A stretch of 40,757 nucleotides of DNA from Lutispora sp. (GTDB lineage: Bacteria; Bacillota; Clostridia; Lutisporales; Lutisporaceae): contig JAQUTA010000008.1 of NCBI GenBank assembly GCA_028709965.1, forward strand, positions 1-40,757, written 5' to 3'. This document shows, in pieces, positions 7,947 through 14,671 of the stretch. How positions within the stretch are numbered: position 1 is the first letter of the stretch; the number at the start of each line of letters is the position of its first letter. The notes beneath the pieces are model-generated. The model did no database searches and was not told the origin of the DNA. It was given only the letters and a program-made list of their open reading frames with translations. The translations under genes were made by a program, and so were the position numbers.

Positions 7947-8951
7947 ATGGTTAAAGGTCATCAAAGCTTTATATTTGAGTCTAAACCGGTGATACTAGCC
8001 TCTGCAACGTCAGCAGGACCCTTTGAAGCACAAGGACCCTTGGCAGAAGATATTGATTTGATACATGATGACATATACCTAGGCCAGGACAGCTTTGAAA
8101 AAGCGGAAAAACTTATGCTGGAGGGTGCAGCTGTTAAGACCATGGAAAAAGCAGGGATCAATAAGTATGATGTAGGTCTTTTTATAAGCGGTGACTTGAT
8201 GAATCAAATCATATCCAGCAGTTTCACCGCAAGAACCATAGGGATTCCATACTTGGGGATATTTGGAGCATGTTCCAGCTCTGTGGAAGGGTTGTCAATA
8301 GCCGCTGCCTATGTAGATGGTCAAAAAGTTAAATATGTTCTCACTGGAGCTTCCAGTCACAATTCTTCTGCGGAGAAGCAGTTCAGGTATCCTAATGAAT
8401 ATGGGGCACAAAAACCTCCCACCGCCCAGTGGACTGTCACCGGAGCAGGGGCATGCTTGTTATCCACACAAGGTAATGGTCCCAAGGTTACCGGAGCGAC
8501 AATCGGCAGGATAGTAGATATGGGCATATCTGATCCTTTTAATATGGGTGCAGCCATGGCACCTGCTGCAGTGGATACCATAGAAGCCCACTTTAGAGAT
8601 ATGGAGATAGAGCCTGATTATTACGACATAATAGTCACAGGAGACTTAGGGAGCATTGGGCATAAGATTACTCTTGATAAGCTTATTGAAAATGGAATGA
8701 GAATTTCAGAAAAAATTTATAAAGATTGCGGCATGATGATTTACGACAGTGAAAAACAACAGGTATTTGCTGGAGGAAGCGGCTGTGCATGCTCTGCAAT
8801 AACAGTATATGGACACTTCCTCAACAGGATGAGGAGAGGCGAGATAAAAAAAATGTTGGCAGTTGCCACTGGAGCACTTCATTCTCCTTTATCCTATCAG
8901 CAGAAAGAGAGCATACCCTGCATAGCACATGCAGTAGCCATAGAAATGTAA
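7947..8951 (+). CDS. spoVAD: Stage V sporulation protein AD
   Basis: The soluble, dipicolinate-binding subunit of the SpoVA channel, with a thiolase-like fold. At 334 residues it is a normal family length. Family stretches include VILASATSAGPFEAQGPLAE near the N-terminus, GIPYLGIFGACSSSVEGL around the position of the thiolase cysteine, HNSSAEKQFRYPNEYGAQ, and GDLGSIGH near residue 230. ATG 7947 follows GGGAGGT and comes immediately after the spoVAC stop codon, implying translational coupling. spoVAE follows after 12 nt. Confidence 0.96.
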   Translation: MVKGHQSFIFESKPVILASATSAGPFEAQGPLAEDIDLIHDDIYLGQDSFEKAEKLMLEGAAVKTMEKAGINKYDVGLFISGDLMNQIISSSFTARTIGIPYLGIFGACSSSVEGLSIAAAYVDGQKVKYVLTGASSHNSSAEKQFRYPNEYGAQKPPTAQWTVTGAGACLLSTQGNGPKVTGATIGRIVDMGISDPFNMGAAMAPAAVDTIEAHFRDMEIEPDYYDIIVTGDLGSIGHKITLDKLIENGMRISEKIYKDCGMMIYDSEKQQVFAGGSGCACSAITVYGHFLNRMRRGEIKKMLAVATGALHSPLSYQQKESIPCIAHAVAIEM

Positions 8952-8963
8952 GGAGGTTTAGCC

Positions 8964-9317
8964 ATGGAAAAAATCATTTGGGCGTTTATTGTAGGCGGAC
9001 TGATATGTGTTGTCGGTCAGATAATGATGGATGTATTTAAATTGACTCCAGCTCACACCATGAGCACTCTTGTGGTTGTAGGAGCTATATTAGGCGGCTT
9101 AGGGTTATATGAGCCTCTTATCAAATTTGCTGGTGCTGGAGCCACAGTTCCTATATGCAGCTTTGGAAATTCTCTTTTGAAAGGTGCTCTGCAGGAACTT
9201 GAGCAACATGGACCCATAGGGGTTCTTACGGGCATATTCAAGCTAACTAGTGCGGGAATATCCTCTGCAATAATATTTGGGTTTATAGCATCACTGATAT
9301 TCAAGCCCAAGGGATGA
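8964..9317 (+). CDS. spoVAE: Stage V sporulation protein AE
   Basis: A small polytopic membrane subunit of the SpoVA channel with 117 residues, corresponding to the SpoVAEb form. Hydrophobic segments cover about residues 4-22, 32-52 and 88-112. The family stretch [17 protein letters not shown] resembles the equivalent stretch of SpoVAC, as expected for related subunits. AGGAGG lies 7 nt upstream of ATG 8964. The gene ends 7 nt from the end of the convergent apbE-type gene. No terminator hairpin is visible in that gap, so the two convergent transcripts probably overlap. spoVAF and the gerA-type genes that often follow are absent. Confidence 0.94.
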   Translation: MEKIIWAFIVGGLICVVGQIMMDVFKLTPAHTMSTLVVVGAILGGLGLYEPLIKFAGAGATVPICSFGNSLLKGALQELEQHGPIGVLTGIFKLTSAGISSAIIFGFIASLIFKPKG

Positions 9318-9324
9318 AATAGAA

Positions 9325-10374
9325 TTAGTTCATTAGGGTGTATTCTTTATGTGTCAGTGTAAAAACATCTTTAAAACCTTTGGTCATATATATCTTTTTA
9401 TCTGTGGTTATAAACAGGGCTTCTGTATTATCAAGACCTTCTATAAGCTTCATGCCCTTATCCAGCCCCAGAAGAAATATGGAAGTTGATAGACCATCTC
9501 CATCAATGGATTTATCGGTGATGATAGAAACACCAGCTAGGCCATTATCTCCGGGATATCCGGTTCTGGGTTCTAAAATATGATGATATCTCTTTCCATC
9601 TTGTTCAAAGTATCTTTCGTATATCCCTGAAGTTACAACTGATTTATTATCTATTTGTACAATGCCAAGATAATCACCGCGAGGATTAAAAGGATTCTGA
9701 ACTCCTATCTTCCATGGATTACCGTTTACATTACCACCAACAGCAAGAATGTTGCCTCCCAAGTTGATTATGGCGTGTTTCACACCGTGATTTCTCAGTA
9801 TAGACGCAACTTCATCTGCTGCATATCCTTTGGCTATGGCACCTAAATCTACTTTCATACCGCTCGCTTCAAGCTTTGCAGTATGTCTTTGTTCATTTAG
9901 AGAAAGTTTATTATAGTCTACAAGCTTTAAGGTCTCAGCTAAAACCTTGGGTTCGGGTATTGCTGCATATGGAGTACCGATATTCCATAGTTTGACTAAG
10001 GGACCAATAGTGATGTCAAACTCCCCTTGTGACAATTGAGAATAATATTTACCTTTTTCCAAAACATAAAAGGTATCCTCACTCACCTCTACCTCGTGGG
10101 AACCAGAAGCATCGTTGAGCCTAGTAATTTGGCTTGGGTTCTCGCTGTTTATTGTCATTTTATTTTCAATTTCTTTGATTCGGTCAAAGGCTTCATCAAT
10201 AATTTTTGCATCTTTGTTATTATAAAGTGTTATATCAATCAAAGTGCCTAATATATAATTGCTCTTTGTTAAAGGACCTTGGATTTGTTCTTTTGGACTG
10301 CAACCTACCAAAAAAGACACTATAAAAGAAAATAATAATATTATTTTAATAAATCTTAAGTTGCTAAATGACAT
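9325..10374 (-). CDS. apbE: FAD:protein FMN transferase, lipoprotein (ApbE/FmnB type)
   Basis: Transfers FMN from FAD to threonine residues of exported or membrane redox proteins. The 349-residue protein begins with a lipoprotein signal: a hydrophobic run IILLFSFIVSFLVGC with a lipobox ending at Cys25, so it acts outside the cell. Family motifs include DLGAIAKGYAADEV (FAD/Mg site), NLGGNILAVGG, HHILEPRTGYP, and DGDGLSTSIFLLG in place of the common DALSTA. It is divergent from ndh2 and the eetA/eetB-like genes. This is the arrangement expected if it plays the FmnB role in flavin-based extracellular electron transfer. No obvious flavinylation substrate (PplA-like) is in the window. The start follows GGAGGTT on the minus strand. 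Confidence 0.95.
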   Translation of the reverse strand: MSFSNLRFIKIILLFSFIVSFLVGCSPKEQIQGPLTKSNYILGTLIDITLYNNKDAKIIDEAFDRIKEIENKMTINSENPSQITRLNDASGSHEVEVSEDTFYVLEKGKYYSQLSQGEFDITIGPLVKLWNIGTPYAAIPEPKVLAETLKLVDYNKLSLNEQRHTAKLEASGMKVDLGAIAKGYAADEVASILRNHGVKHAIINLGGNILAVGGNVNGNPWKIGVQNPFNPRGDYLGIVQIDNKSVVTSGIYERYFEQDGKRYHHILEPRTGYPGDNGLAGVSIITDKSIDGDGLSTSIFLLGLDKGMKLIEGLDNTEALFITTDKKIYMTKGFKDVFTLTHKEYTLMN

Positions 10375-10413
10375 ATGCCAACCTCCATAAATAGGATTTA
10401 AGTTAATAATAGA

Positions 10414-10442
10414 ATTTTATCATAATATTTGACAAAGAACAA
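10414..10442 (-). promoter_or_regulatory. Promoter of the apbE-type gene
   Basis: Read on the minus strand: -35 TTGTTC (10442-10437), a 17-nt spacer, then TAAAAT (10419-10414) preceded by the extended -10 TGA. The distance to the start codon is about 40 nt. A second possible pair, TTGTCA with N18 and TATTAT, overlaps it. Confidence 0.5.
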
Positions 10443-10512
10443 ATGAATATTATTGTTTTTTAGATGAATATACTTTGAGTAAAAAAAGATTTTATTTTAT
10501 TGGAAATATACA

Positions 10513-10541
10513 TTGAAATATATTTAAATTAATTATATACT
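10513..10541 (+). promoter_or_regulatory. Sigma-A promoter of the ndh2 transcript
   Basis: TTGAAA (10513-10518), a spacer of exactly 17 nt, then TATACT (10536-10541). Transcription should begin near 10548, giving a leader of about 230 nt before ndh2. It lies about 70 nt from the divergent apbE promoter, so one regulator bound between them could act on both. Confidence 0.75.
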
Positions 10542-10547
10542 ATAGTA

Positions 10548-10780
10548 GCAAGTTAGATTATAGCTTGATGTGTTTGATAAATCTCAAACAGATAGAGGCT
10601 ATAATACGAGAACAGAGGAAGGCTGAAAACCCCCAAGAACATGCATATATTTTGCACAGGAACTAATGCCTATTGTATTGACTGAATATAGTTGATATAA
10701 GAACTTCATACATTATTCAACGTTAATATTTGGGTTTGGCTTGTCTTATCTGTTTATCACTGAACCTTAGGAGGGTTATA
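10548..10780 (+). ncRNA. Long structured leader of ndh2, family unknown
   Basis: Between the promoter and ndh2 lie about 230 nt without a recognisable gene. The 5' end folds into a two-part hairpin. The outer stem is ATTATAGC (10558-10565) with GCTATAAT. The inner stem is TGTTTGA with TCAAACA around a TAAATC loop. A purine-rich internal loop (TTGATG opposite GATAGAG) separates the stems. Downstream are a G/A-rich segment, CCCCC at 10630-10634, and GGGTTT near 10733 that could pair with AAACCC at 10627-10632. The start site is flanked by AACC and GGTT around TTAGGAG. I compared it from memory with lysine, FMN, SAM, glycine, cobalamin, M-box, preQ1 and T-box elements and none fits. A cis-regulatory RNA is possible but unproven. 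Confidence 0.4.
10568..10666 (+). CDS. Possible 32-codon upstream reading frame in the ndh2 leader
   Basis: ATG 10568 opens a 32-codon frame ending TAA at 10664-10666. The product starts MCLINLKQIEAIIREQ and ends AYILHRN. Its composition looks protein-like and it lies wholly inside the leader. Against it: there is no Shine-Dalgarno sequence upstream, and its first codons overlap the 5' hairpin. An open frame of this length occurs fairly often by chance. It is recorded as a candidate leader peptide only. Confidence 0.15.
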   Translation: MCLINLKQIEAIIREQRKAENPQEHAYILHRN

Positions 10781-12574
10781 ATGGAAGCAAAAACTAAAAT
10801 TGTTATTCTCGGCGCTGGATATGCCGGAGTTGAGGCAGCTAAGGTTTTAAACAAAAAATTTAAAAATGACAGCAGCGTAAAAATAACGTTGATTGACCAA
10901 AATCCTTATCACACTTTGCTAACTGAACTTCATGAGATTGCAGGACATAGAACAAATAAAGAAAGTGTTATGATAGACCTGTACCAGGTTTTCAAAGCAA
11001 CAAAAGTTGAATTGATTACAGAAAAAGTTATAAAGGTAGATCAAGAAAAACAGTTGGTAACATCAGAAAGGACAAGCTATGAATATGATTATCTTGTTCT
11101 AGGTGTAGGCAGTGAACCTGCATTTTTTGGTGTTCCAGGAGTTAAGGAAAATGCATTTACTATTTGGTCATTGAAGGATGCACTAAAGATTAGACATCAT
11201 ATCGAAGACGTATTCAGAAGAGCTAGGGCAGAAAAAGATCCCAAAAAGAGGGAAAAGCTTTTGACCATCATTGTTGCAGGATCCGGGTTTACAGGAGTTG
11301 AAGTTGTTGGCGAGCTTATGGAGTGGAAAAAGCTGCTTTGTGCCCAGCATGACATTCCTGAATCAGAGGTTACTCTATACAATGTAGAAGCTATGCCGAA
11401 TATACTTCCTAATTTAAAAGCAAGCCTGCAGACAAAAGCTAAAAACTATATGATAAAAAAGGGAGTCAAAGTTTTAAACGGCGCAGCTATAGTAAAAGCT
11501 ACAGAAGAGGGCATAGTTCTTAAGGATGGCACAGAAATCTCCACAGATACTTTGATTTGGACTTGTGGTGTTCAGGGTAATTCCTTCTGCGTTGAAACAG
11601 GCTTTACTGAAGGCAAGAGGTGCAGAGTTCTTGTAAATGATTATTTGCAGACAGTTGACAAAGAAAATATATATGCTGTTGGTGATAACGCATATTATGA
11701 AATAAACGGAAGACCTATTCCTCAAATAGTTGAGACTGCAATTCAGACCGGTGAATGTGCGGCAAAGAATATAATTGCAGATATTAAAAATAAAGAAAAA
11801 GAAAAATTTCAGCTAAACACTCATGGATTCATGGTTTCAGTCGGCAGTCATTACTGTGTGGCAGAGGTCATGGGAGTTCAGATGTCTGGCTTTATCGCCA
11901 TGATGATGAAGCATTTGGTAAATATGCACTATCTATGGGGCGTAGGTGGATTAAGACTTATCTGGAACTACTTGAGACATGAATTTTTCCATATGGAAGA
12001 TCGCAGATCTTTTGTAGGGGGACACTTATCACAAAGGACTCAATCCTTGTGGCTAATACCTCTTAGAATATATGTAGGTATACTATGGCTTATTGAAGGC
12101 ATTAACAAGGTCAATGACGGATGGCTAGAGCCAGGCAATATAAAAATAGTTCAAGTAGCTGGAAACTCAGGAGCATCTCAGGCAGCAGAAGGCGCAGCCG
12201 GTGCAGCACAAACATGGGTTACACCCATATTGTCAGCACCTCCGGCAGTATACCAATGGTTTATGGATACGGTAGTTACTCCAAATGCAATGTTATTCCA
12301 AACTTCAGTAGTAGTAATGGAAATACTGATTGGTCTTGCATTGATAGCTGGATTATTTACTTTCCTGGCATCAATAGCATCTATGGGATTAGTGGCAAAC
12401 TTCATACTCTCAGCTATGGCAGGCTATGACATCCTATGGTATGTATTTGCTGCTATAGTTTTGATGGGCGGAGCAGGCAGAACCTTTGGATTGGATCACT
12501 ATGTGATACCTTGGATAAAGAAATGGTGGACAGGTACAAAGTTCGCAAGAGAACATCAGTTGTATTTTGATTAG
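10781..12574 (+). CDS. ndh2: Type II NADH dehydrogenase with C-terminal DoxX-like membrane domain (Ndh2)
   Basis: A 597-residue, two-part protein. Residues 1 to about 415 form an NDH-2 flavoprotein: FAD site VILGAGYAGVEAAKVL near the N-terminus, NAD site IVAGSGFTGVEVVGEL (about 162-177), and AVGDNAYY (about 299-306) at the second FAD contact. From about residue 423 a DoxX-like membrane module follows, with four hydrophobic segments. A small Ala/Gly-rich stretch (about 466-480) lies between its first and second segments. NDH-2 oxidises NADH and reduces a quinone. The extra membrane part distinguishes it from respiratory NDH-2 and recalls the Ndh2 of Listeria extracellular electron transfer. 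ATG 10781 has TAGGAGGG upstream; an in-frame start at 10730 has no ribosome site. It heads the group with the eetA/eetB/dmkB-like genes and is separated from them by a terminator and a second promoter. Confidence 0.9.
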   Translation: MEAKTKIVILGAGYAGVEAAKVLNKKFKNDSSVKITLIDQNPYHTLLTELHEIAGHRTNKESVMIDLYQVFKATKVELITEKVIKVDQEKQLVTSERTSYEYDYLVLGVGSEPAFFGVPGVKENAFTIWSLKDALKIRHHIEDVFRRARAEKDPKKREKLLTIIVAGSGFTGVEVVGELMEWKKLLCAQHDIPESEVTLYNVEAMPNILPNLKASLQTKAKNYMIKKGVKVLNGAAIVKATEEGIVLKDGTEISTDTLIWTCGVQGNSFCVETGFTEGKRCRVLVNDYLQTVDKENIYAVGDNAYYEINGRPIPQIVETAIQTGECAAKNIIADIKNKEKEKFQLNTHGFMVSVGSHYCVAEVMGVQMSGFIAMMMKHLVNMHYLWGVGGLRLIWNYLRHEFFHMEDRRSFVGGHLSQRTQSLWLIPLRIYVGILWLIEGINKVNDGWLEPGNIKIVQVAGNSGASQAAEGAAGAAQTWVTPILSAPPAVYQWFMDTVVTPNAMLFQTSVVVMEILIGLALIAGLFTFLASIASMGLVANFILSAMAGYDILWYVFAAIVLMGGAGRTFGLDHYVIPWIKKWWTGTKFAREHQLYFD

Positions 12575-12584
12575 CATGAATTTG

Positions 12585-12619
12585 ATCCCGTTACCTGTAG
12601 ATGGGTAACGGGATTTTTG
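12585..12619 (+). terminator. Intrinsic terminator after ndh2
   Basis: ATCCCGTTACC (12585-12595) pairs perfectly with GGTAACGGGAT (12604-12614), followed by a run of T. The loop is 8 nt. It makes ndh2 a separate transcript from the eetA-like gene. Confidence 0.9.
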
Positions 12620-12628
12620 CAGATTACA

Positions 12629-12657
12629 TTGAAATATAGTGAAAATTTGTATAAAAT
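12629..12657 (+). promoter_or_regulatory. Sigma-A promoter for the eetA-eetB-dmkB-like operon
   Basis: TTGAAA (12629-12634), a 17-nt spacer, then TAAAAT (12652-12657). It lies just after the ndh2 terminator. Its -35 is identical to that of the ndh2 promoter, which would suit coordinated expression. Confidence 0.7.
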
Positions 12658-12701
12658 AATGTAGAATTTTAATAAAGAGAAACAATAGGTCGGTGATGTT
12701 T

Positions 12702-13085
12702 GTGAAAATGAAAAAAGGAGATATACTGCTGCTTTTGATAATATTTATAGCAGGTATGTCATATTTTGGGCTGAAGTTCTTATATAAGGATACCGGAGAT
12801 AAAACAATAGTGATTTCTGTCAATGGCAAAGAATATGATAGGATTGCTATGAGCAACCTAAACGGTGAAAAGCTAATTCACATTGATTTAGAAGAGGGAA
12901 GACATATAGACATAAAGATAGACAGCCAAGGCGCTCATGTATCTGATGTCATATGCCCTGATAAAATATGTGTGAAAACCGGTGTTATAGATAAGGTTGG
13001 TCAAAGCATTGTATGCCTGCCAAACAAAGTCCAGGTATTTATAGAAGGCAGTGCAGAAACCGATGTTGATTATGTTTCTCAATAG
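12702..13085 (+). CDS. NusG_II-domain membrane-anchored protein, EetA-like
   Basis: A protein of about 128 residues. An N-terminal membrane anchor (ILLLLIIFIAGMSYFGLKFL) precedes a NusG domain II-like beta-rich domain (about residues 35-120) containing GAHVSDVICPDKICVKTG and IVCLPNKVQVFI. The domain is expected outside the membrane. Paired with a Gx-transporter protein, this family corresponds to EetA of the flavin-based electron transfer locus, where EetA/EetB are thought to pass electrons from quinol outward. GTG 12702 is chosen because GGTGAT (12692-12697) lies 4 nt upstream, the same layout as the GTG start at 22679. ATG 12696 and ATG 12708 are alternatives. It starts an operon with the next two genes. 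Confidence 0.8.
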   Translation: MKMKKGDILLLLIIFIAGMSYFGLKFLYKDTGDKTIVISVNGKEYDRIAMSNLNGEKLIHIDLEEGRHIDIKIDSQGAHVSDVICPDKICVKTGVIDKVGQSIVCLPNKVQVFIEGSAETDVDYVSQ

Positions 13086-13096
13086 GAAGTGTTATT

Positions 13097-13612
13097 TTGA
13101 CCAAAACTAGAAAAATGGTATTATTAAGCATTTTAATATCTCAGGCATTAGTCCTTCATGTAATTGAGAGGGCTATCCCTGTGCCTATCCCCGTTCCTGG
13201 TGTTAAACTTGGCCTTGCCAATATAATAAGCCTTATTACTATCATGTTGTTTGGCTATAAAGAGGCTGTTTTGGTAGTGATCCTAAGAACACTATTGGGC
13301 TCTTTTTTTGGTGGGGGTTTATCAAGCTTTCTCTATAGCTTGGCAGGAGGGATTTTGAGCAGCACTATAATGGCATATATGTATTTGAAACATAAGGATA
13401 TATTCAGCATATCCACCATAAGCACTGTTGGAGCAGTTTTTCACAATATTGGCCAAATTGGTGTTGCCAGCCTTGTAATATCAAATATTCATCTCTTTTA
13501 TTATCTTCCGGTGCTATTGATATCCGGTGTAATAACAGGAGTTTTGATAGGTTTTACTGTAGATTTTACCGTAGAACCGGTAAAAAGAATCCTAAAGATA
13601 GGAGGGGCATAG
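13097..13612 (+). CDS. Gx transporter family membrane protein, EetB-like
   Basis: A 171-residue polytopic membrane protein with about five hydrophobic segments, often annotated as heptaprenyl diphosphate synthase component I. Family marks are VIERAIPVPIPVPGVKLGLANI at the N-terminus, the glycine-rich LLGSFFGGGLSSFLYSLAGG, and AVFHNIGQIGVASLV. It has no prenyltransferase motifs, so the common enzyme name is misleading. Together with the preceding NusG_II gene it matches the EetA/EetB pair. The start codon is TTG 13097 with AGGAAGTG upstream, and it begins 11 nt after the previous stop. dmkB follows 3 nt later. Confidence 0.85.
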   Translation: MTKTRKMVLLSILISQALVLHVIERAIPVPIPVPGVKLGLANIISLITIMLFGYKEAVLVVILRTLLGSFFGGGLSSFLYSLAGGILSSTIMAYMYLKHKDIFSISTISTVGAVFHNIGQIGVASLVISNIHLFYYLPVLLISGVITGVLIGFTVDFTVEPVKRILKIGGA

Positions 13613-13615
13613 ATC

Positions 13616-14566
13616 ATGGAGCATAAGGATTTTTTAGCCATGGAACTCAATAAGGTTGAAGAGCATCTTTTAAAAACTTTGAAAACGAGAAGTAAGATGG
13701 TGGAGGCATCCTTAAGTGATTTTGTAAAAAGTGGCGGGAAGAGACTTAGACCTGCTCTTACTATAATAGGTTCTACCTTTGGAGATTATAAAAGCGAAGT
13801 AGCAATTCCCCTTGCTTCTGCTATAGAAATAATTCACATGGCCACCTTGATTCACGATGATATAGTAGATGATGCGGAAATGAGGAGAGGTACCAAAACA
13901 ATGCAATCTACTTTAGGAAAGAATACTGCAGTGTACTGTGGAGATTTTCTTTTTACCAGAGCTTTTATGCTTATAGCAGATATGGCCGAGGTAGAGATGA
14001 TGAAGGATTTATCCAAAGCCATTGCTTTTATATGTGATAGTGAGATAGATCAAAATGAGCAAAAATATGATCAAACAGTTGATGTGAGGAAATACCTAAA
14101 GAGAATAGGCGGCAAAACAGCAGCCCTTTTCTCACTTAGTATTGCTGTAGGTGCCCATAAAGCCGGCTGTGATAGAAAAATCACATCAAAGCTATCTAAT
14201 GTTTGTAAGAATATTGGAATGGCATTTCAAATAATAGATGATATTTTGGATTTCACTGGGGACGAAAAAACCGTAGGCAAACCCTTGCTCAGTGATGCTA
14301 AGCAAGGAATATTTACATTGCCTATAATATATTCCTTGCAAGGCTCATATAAAGAAGAAACAATTAAAGCCATTGAGAGGATAGAGAGGGACAACGGGGA
14401 AAGCCTTTTGAATTGTGCAGTAAAAAGCGGCGGCTTGGATAGAACAAAGCGCCTAGGAATAAAGTTTATTAGCAAAGCAACGAAGCTGAAAGATTCCTTG
14501 CCTAATGGTTATGGTAAGGATGCAATTACAGCCATAATAGAAAAACAGTTAGAGAGAAAATTTTAA
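13616..14566 (+). CDS. Polyprenyl diphosphate synthase (heptaprenyl synthase component II / DmkB-like)
   Basis: A trans-prenyltransferase that elongates farnesyl-type diphosphates to the quinone side chain. At 316 residues it is a normal length. It shows GGKRLRP (about residues 40-46), the first aspartate-rich motif HDDIVDDAEMRRG (about 80-92), the GGKTAALF stretch, and the second motif FQIIDDILDF (about 203-212). It ends the NusG_II/Gx operon. In the Listeria locus the equivalent gene, dmkB, supplies the side chain for the demethylmenaquinone used in extracellular electron transfer. The partner prenyltransferase (dmkA/UbiA type) is not in this window. The stop codon lies within the terminator stem. 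Confidence 0.92.
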   Translation: MEHKDFLAMELNKVEEHLLKTLKTRSKMVEASLSDFVKSGGKRLRPALTIIGSTFGDYKSEVAIPLASAIEIIHMATLIHDDIVDDAEMRRGTKTMQSTLGKNTAVYCGDFLFTRAFMLIADMAEVEMMKDLSKAIAFICDSEIDQNEQKYDQTVDVRKYLKRIGGKTAALFSLSIAVGAHKAGCDRKITSKLSNVCKNIGMAFQIIDDILDFTGDEKTVGKPLLSDAKQGIFTLPIIYSLQGSYKEETIKAIERIERDNGESLLNCAVKSGGLDRTKRLGIKFISKATKLKDSLPNGYGKDAITAIIEKQLERKF

Positions 14567-14590
14567 GGACCGAAAGGTCCTTAAAATTTT
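14557..14590 (+). terminator. Perfect 15-bp terminator with GAAA tetraloop
   Basis: AAAATTTTAAGGACC (14557-14571), loop GAAA, GGTCCTTAAAATTTT (14576-14590). The stem overlaps the last codons and the stop of the polyprenyl synthase gene and ends in a T run. It closes the eetA-eetB-dmkB-like operon. Confidence 0.85.
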
Positions 14591-14623
14591 TGAATCTTTA
14601 ATAAGTCCCCAAACGTCCAAAAA

Positions 14624-14632
14624 TGATATAAT
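14624..14632 (+). promoter_or_regulatory. Extended -10 promoter upstream of the transglycosylase gene
   Basis: TGA-TATAAT with a perfect -10 hexamer at 14627-14632. No good -35 is seen. Transcription would start near 14639, about 33 nt before the gene. Confidence 0.5.
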
Positions 14633-14671
14633 AGATATTAGCACTATCAAGACAGCTTTAGGAGGTAAAAA

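Noticed and set aside
9310-9345. Terminator between the convergent spoVAE and apbE-type genes
   Set aside because: The gap is 7 nt and no stem with a T-tract is visible on either strand.
10585-10640. Lysine-riboswitch-like text (GATAGAGG and GGCTGAAA) in the ndh2 leader
   Set aside because: The other conserved parts of the lysine element (the loop E AGUA, the GCCGAAG segment and the CUGG region) are missing, and the gene downstream is unrelated to lysine.
10630-10682. Second short frame MHIFCTGTNAYCID in the ndh2 leader, considered as a gene remnant
   Set aside because: It has only about 14 codons, no ribosome site, and no recognisable family match; chance is sufficient.
12121-12429. Long alternate-frame reading frames inside ndh2, htpG and other genes (for example the plus-strand frame at 12121 and the minus-strand frame at 1503-1937)
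   Set aside because: They are shadows of well-supported genes: no ribosome sites, composition typical of antisense or shifted reading, and no family resemblance.
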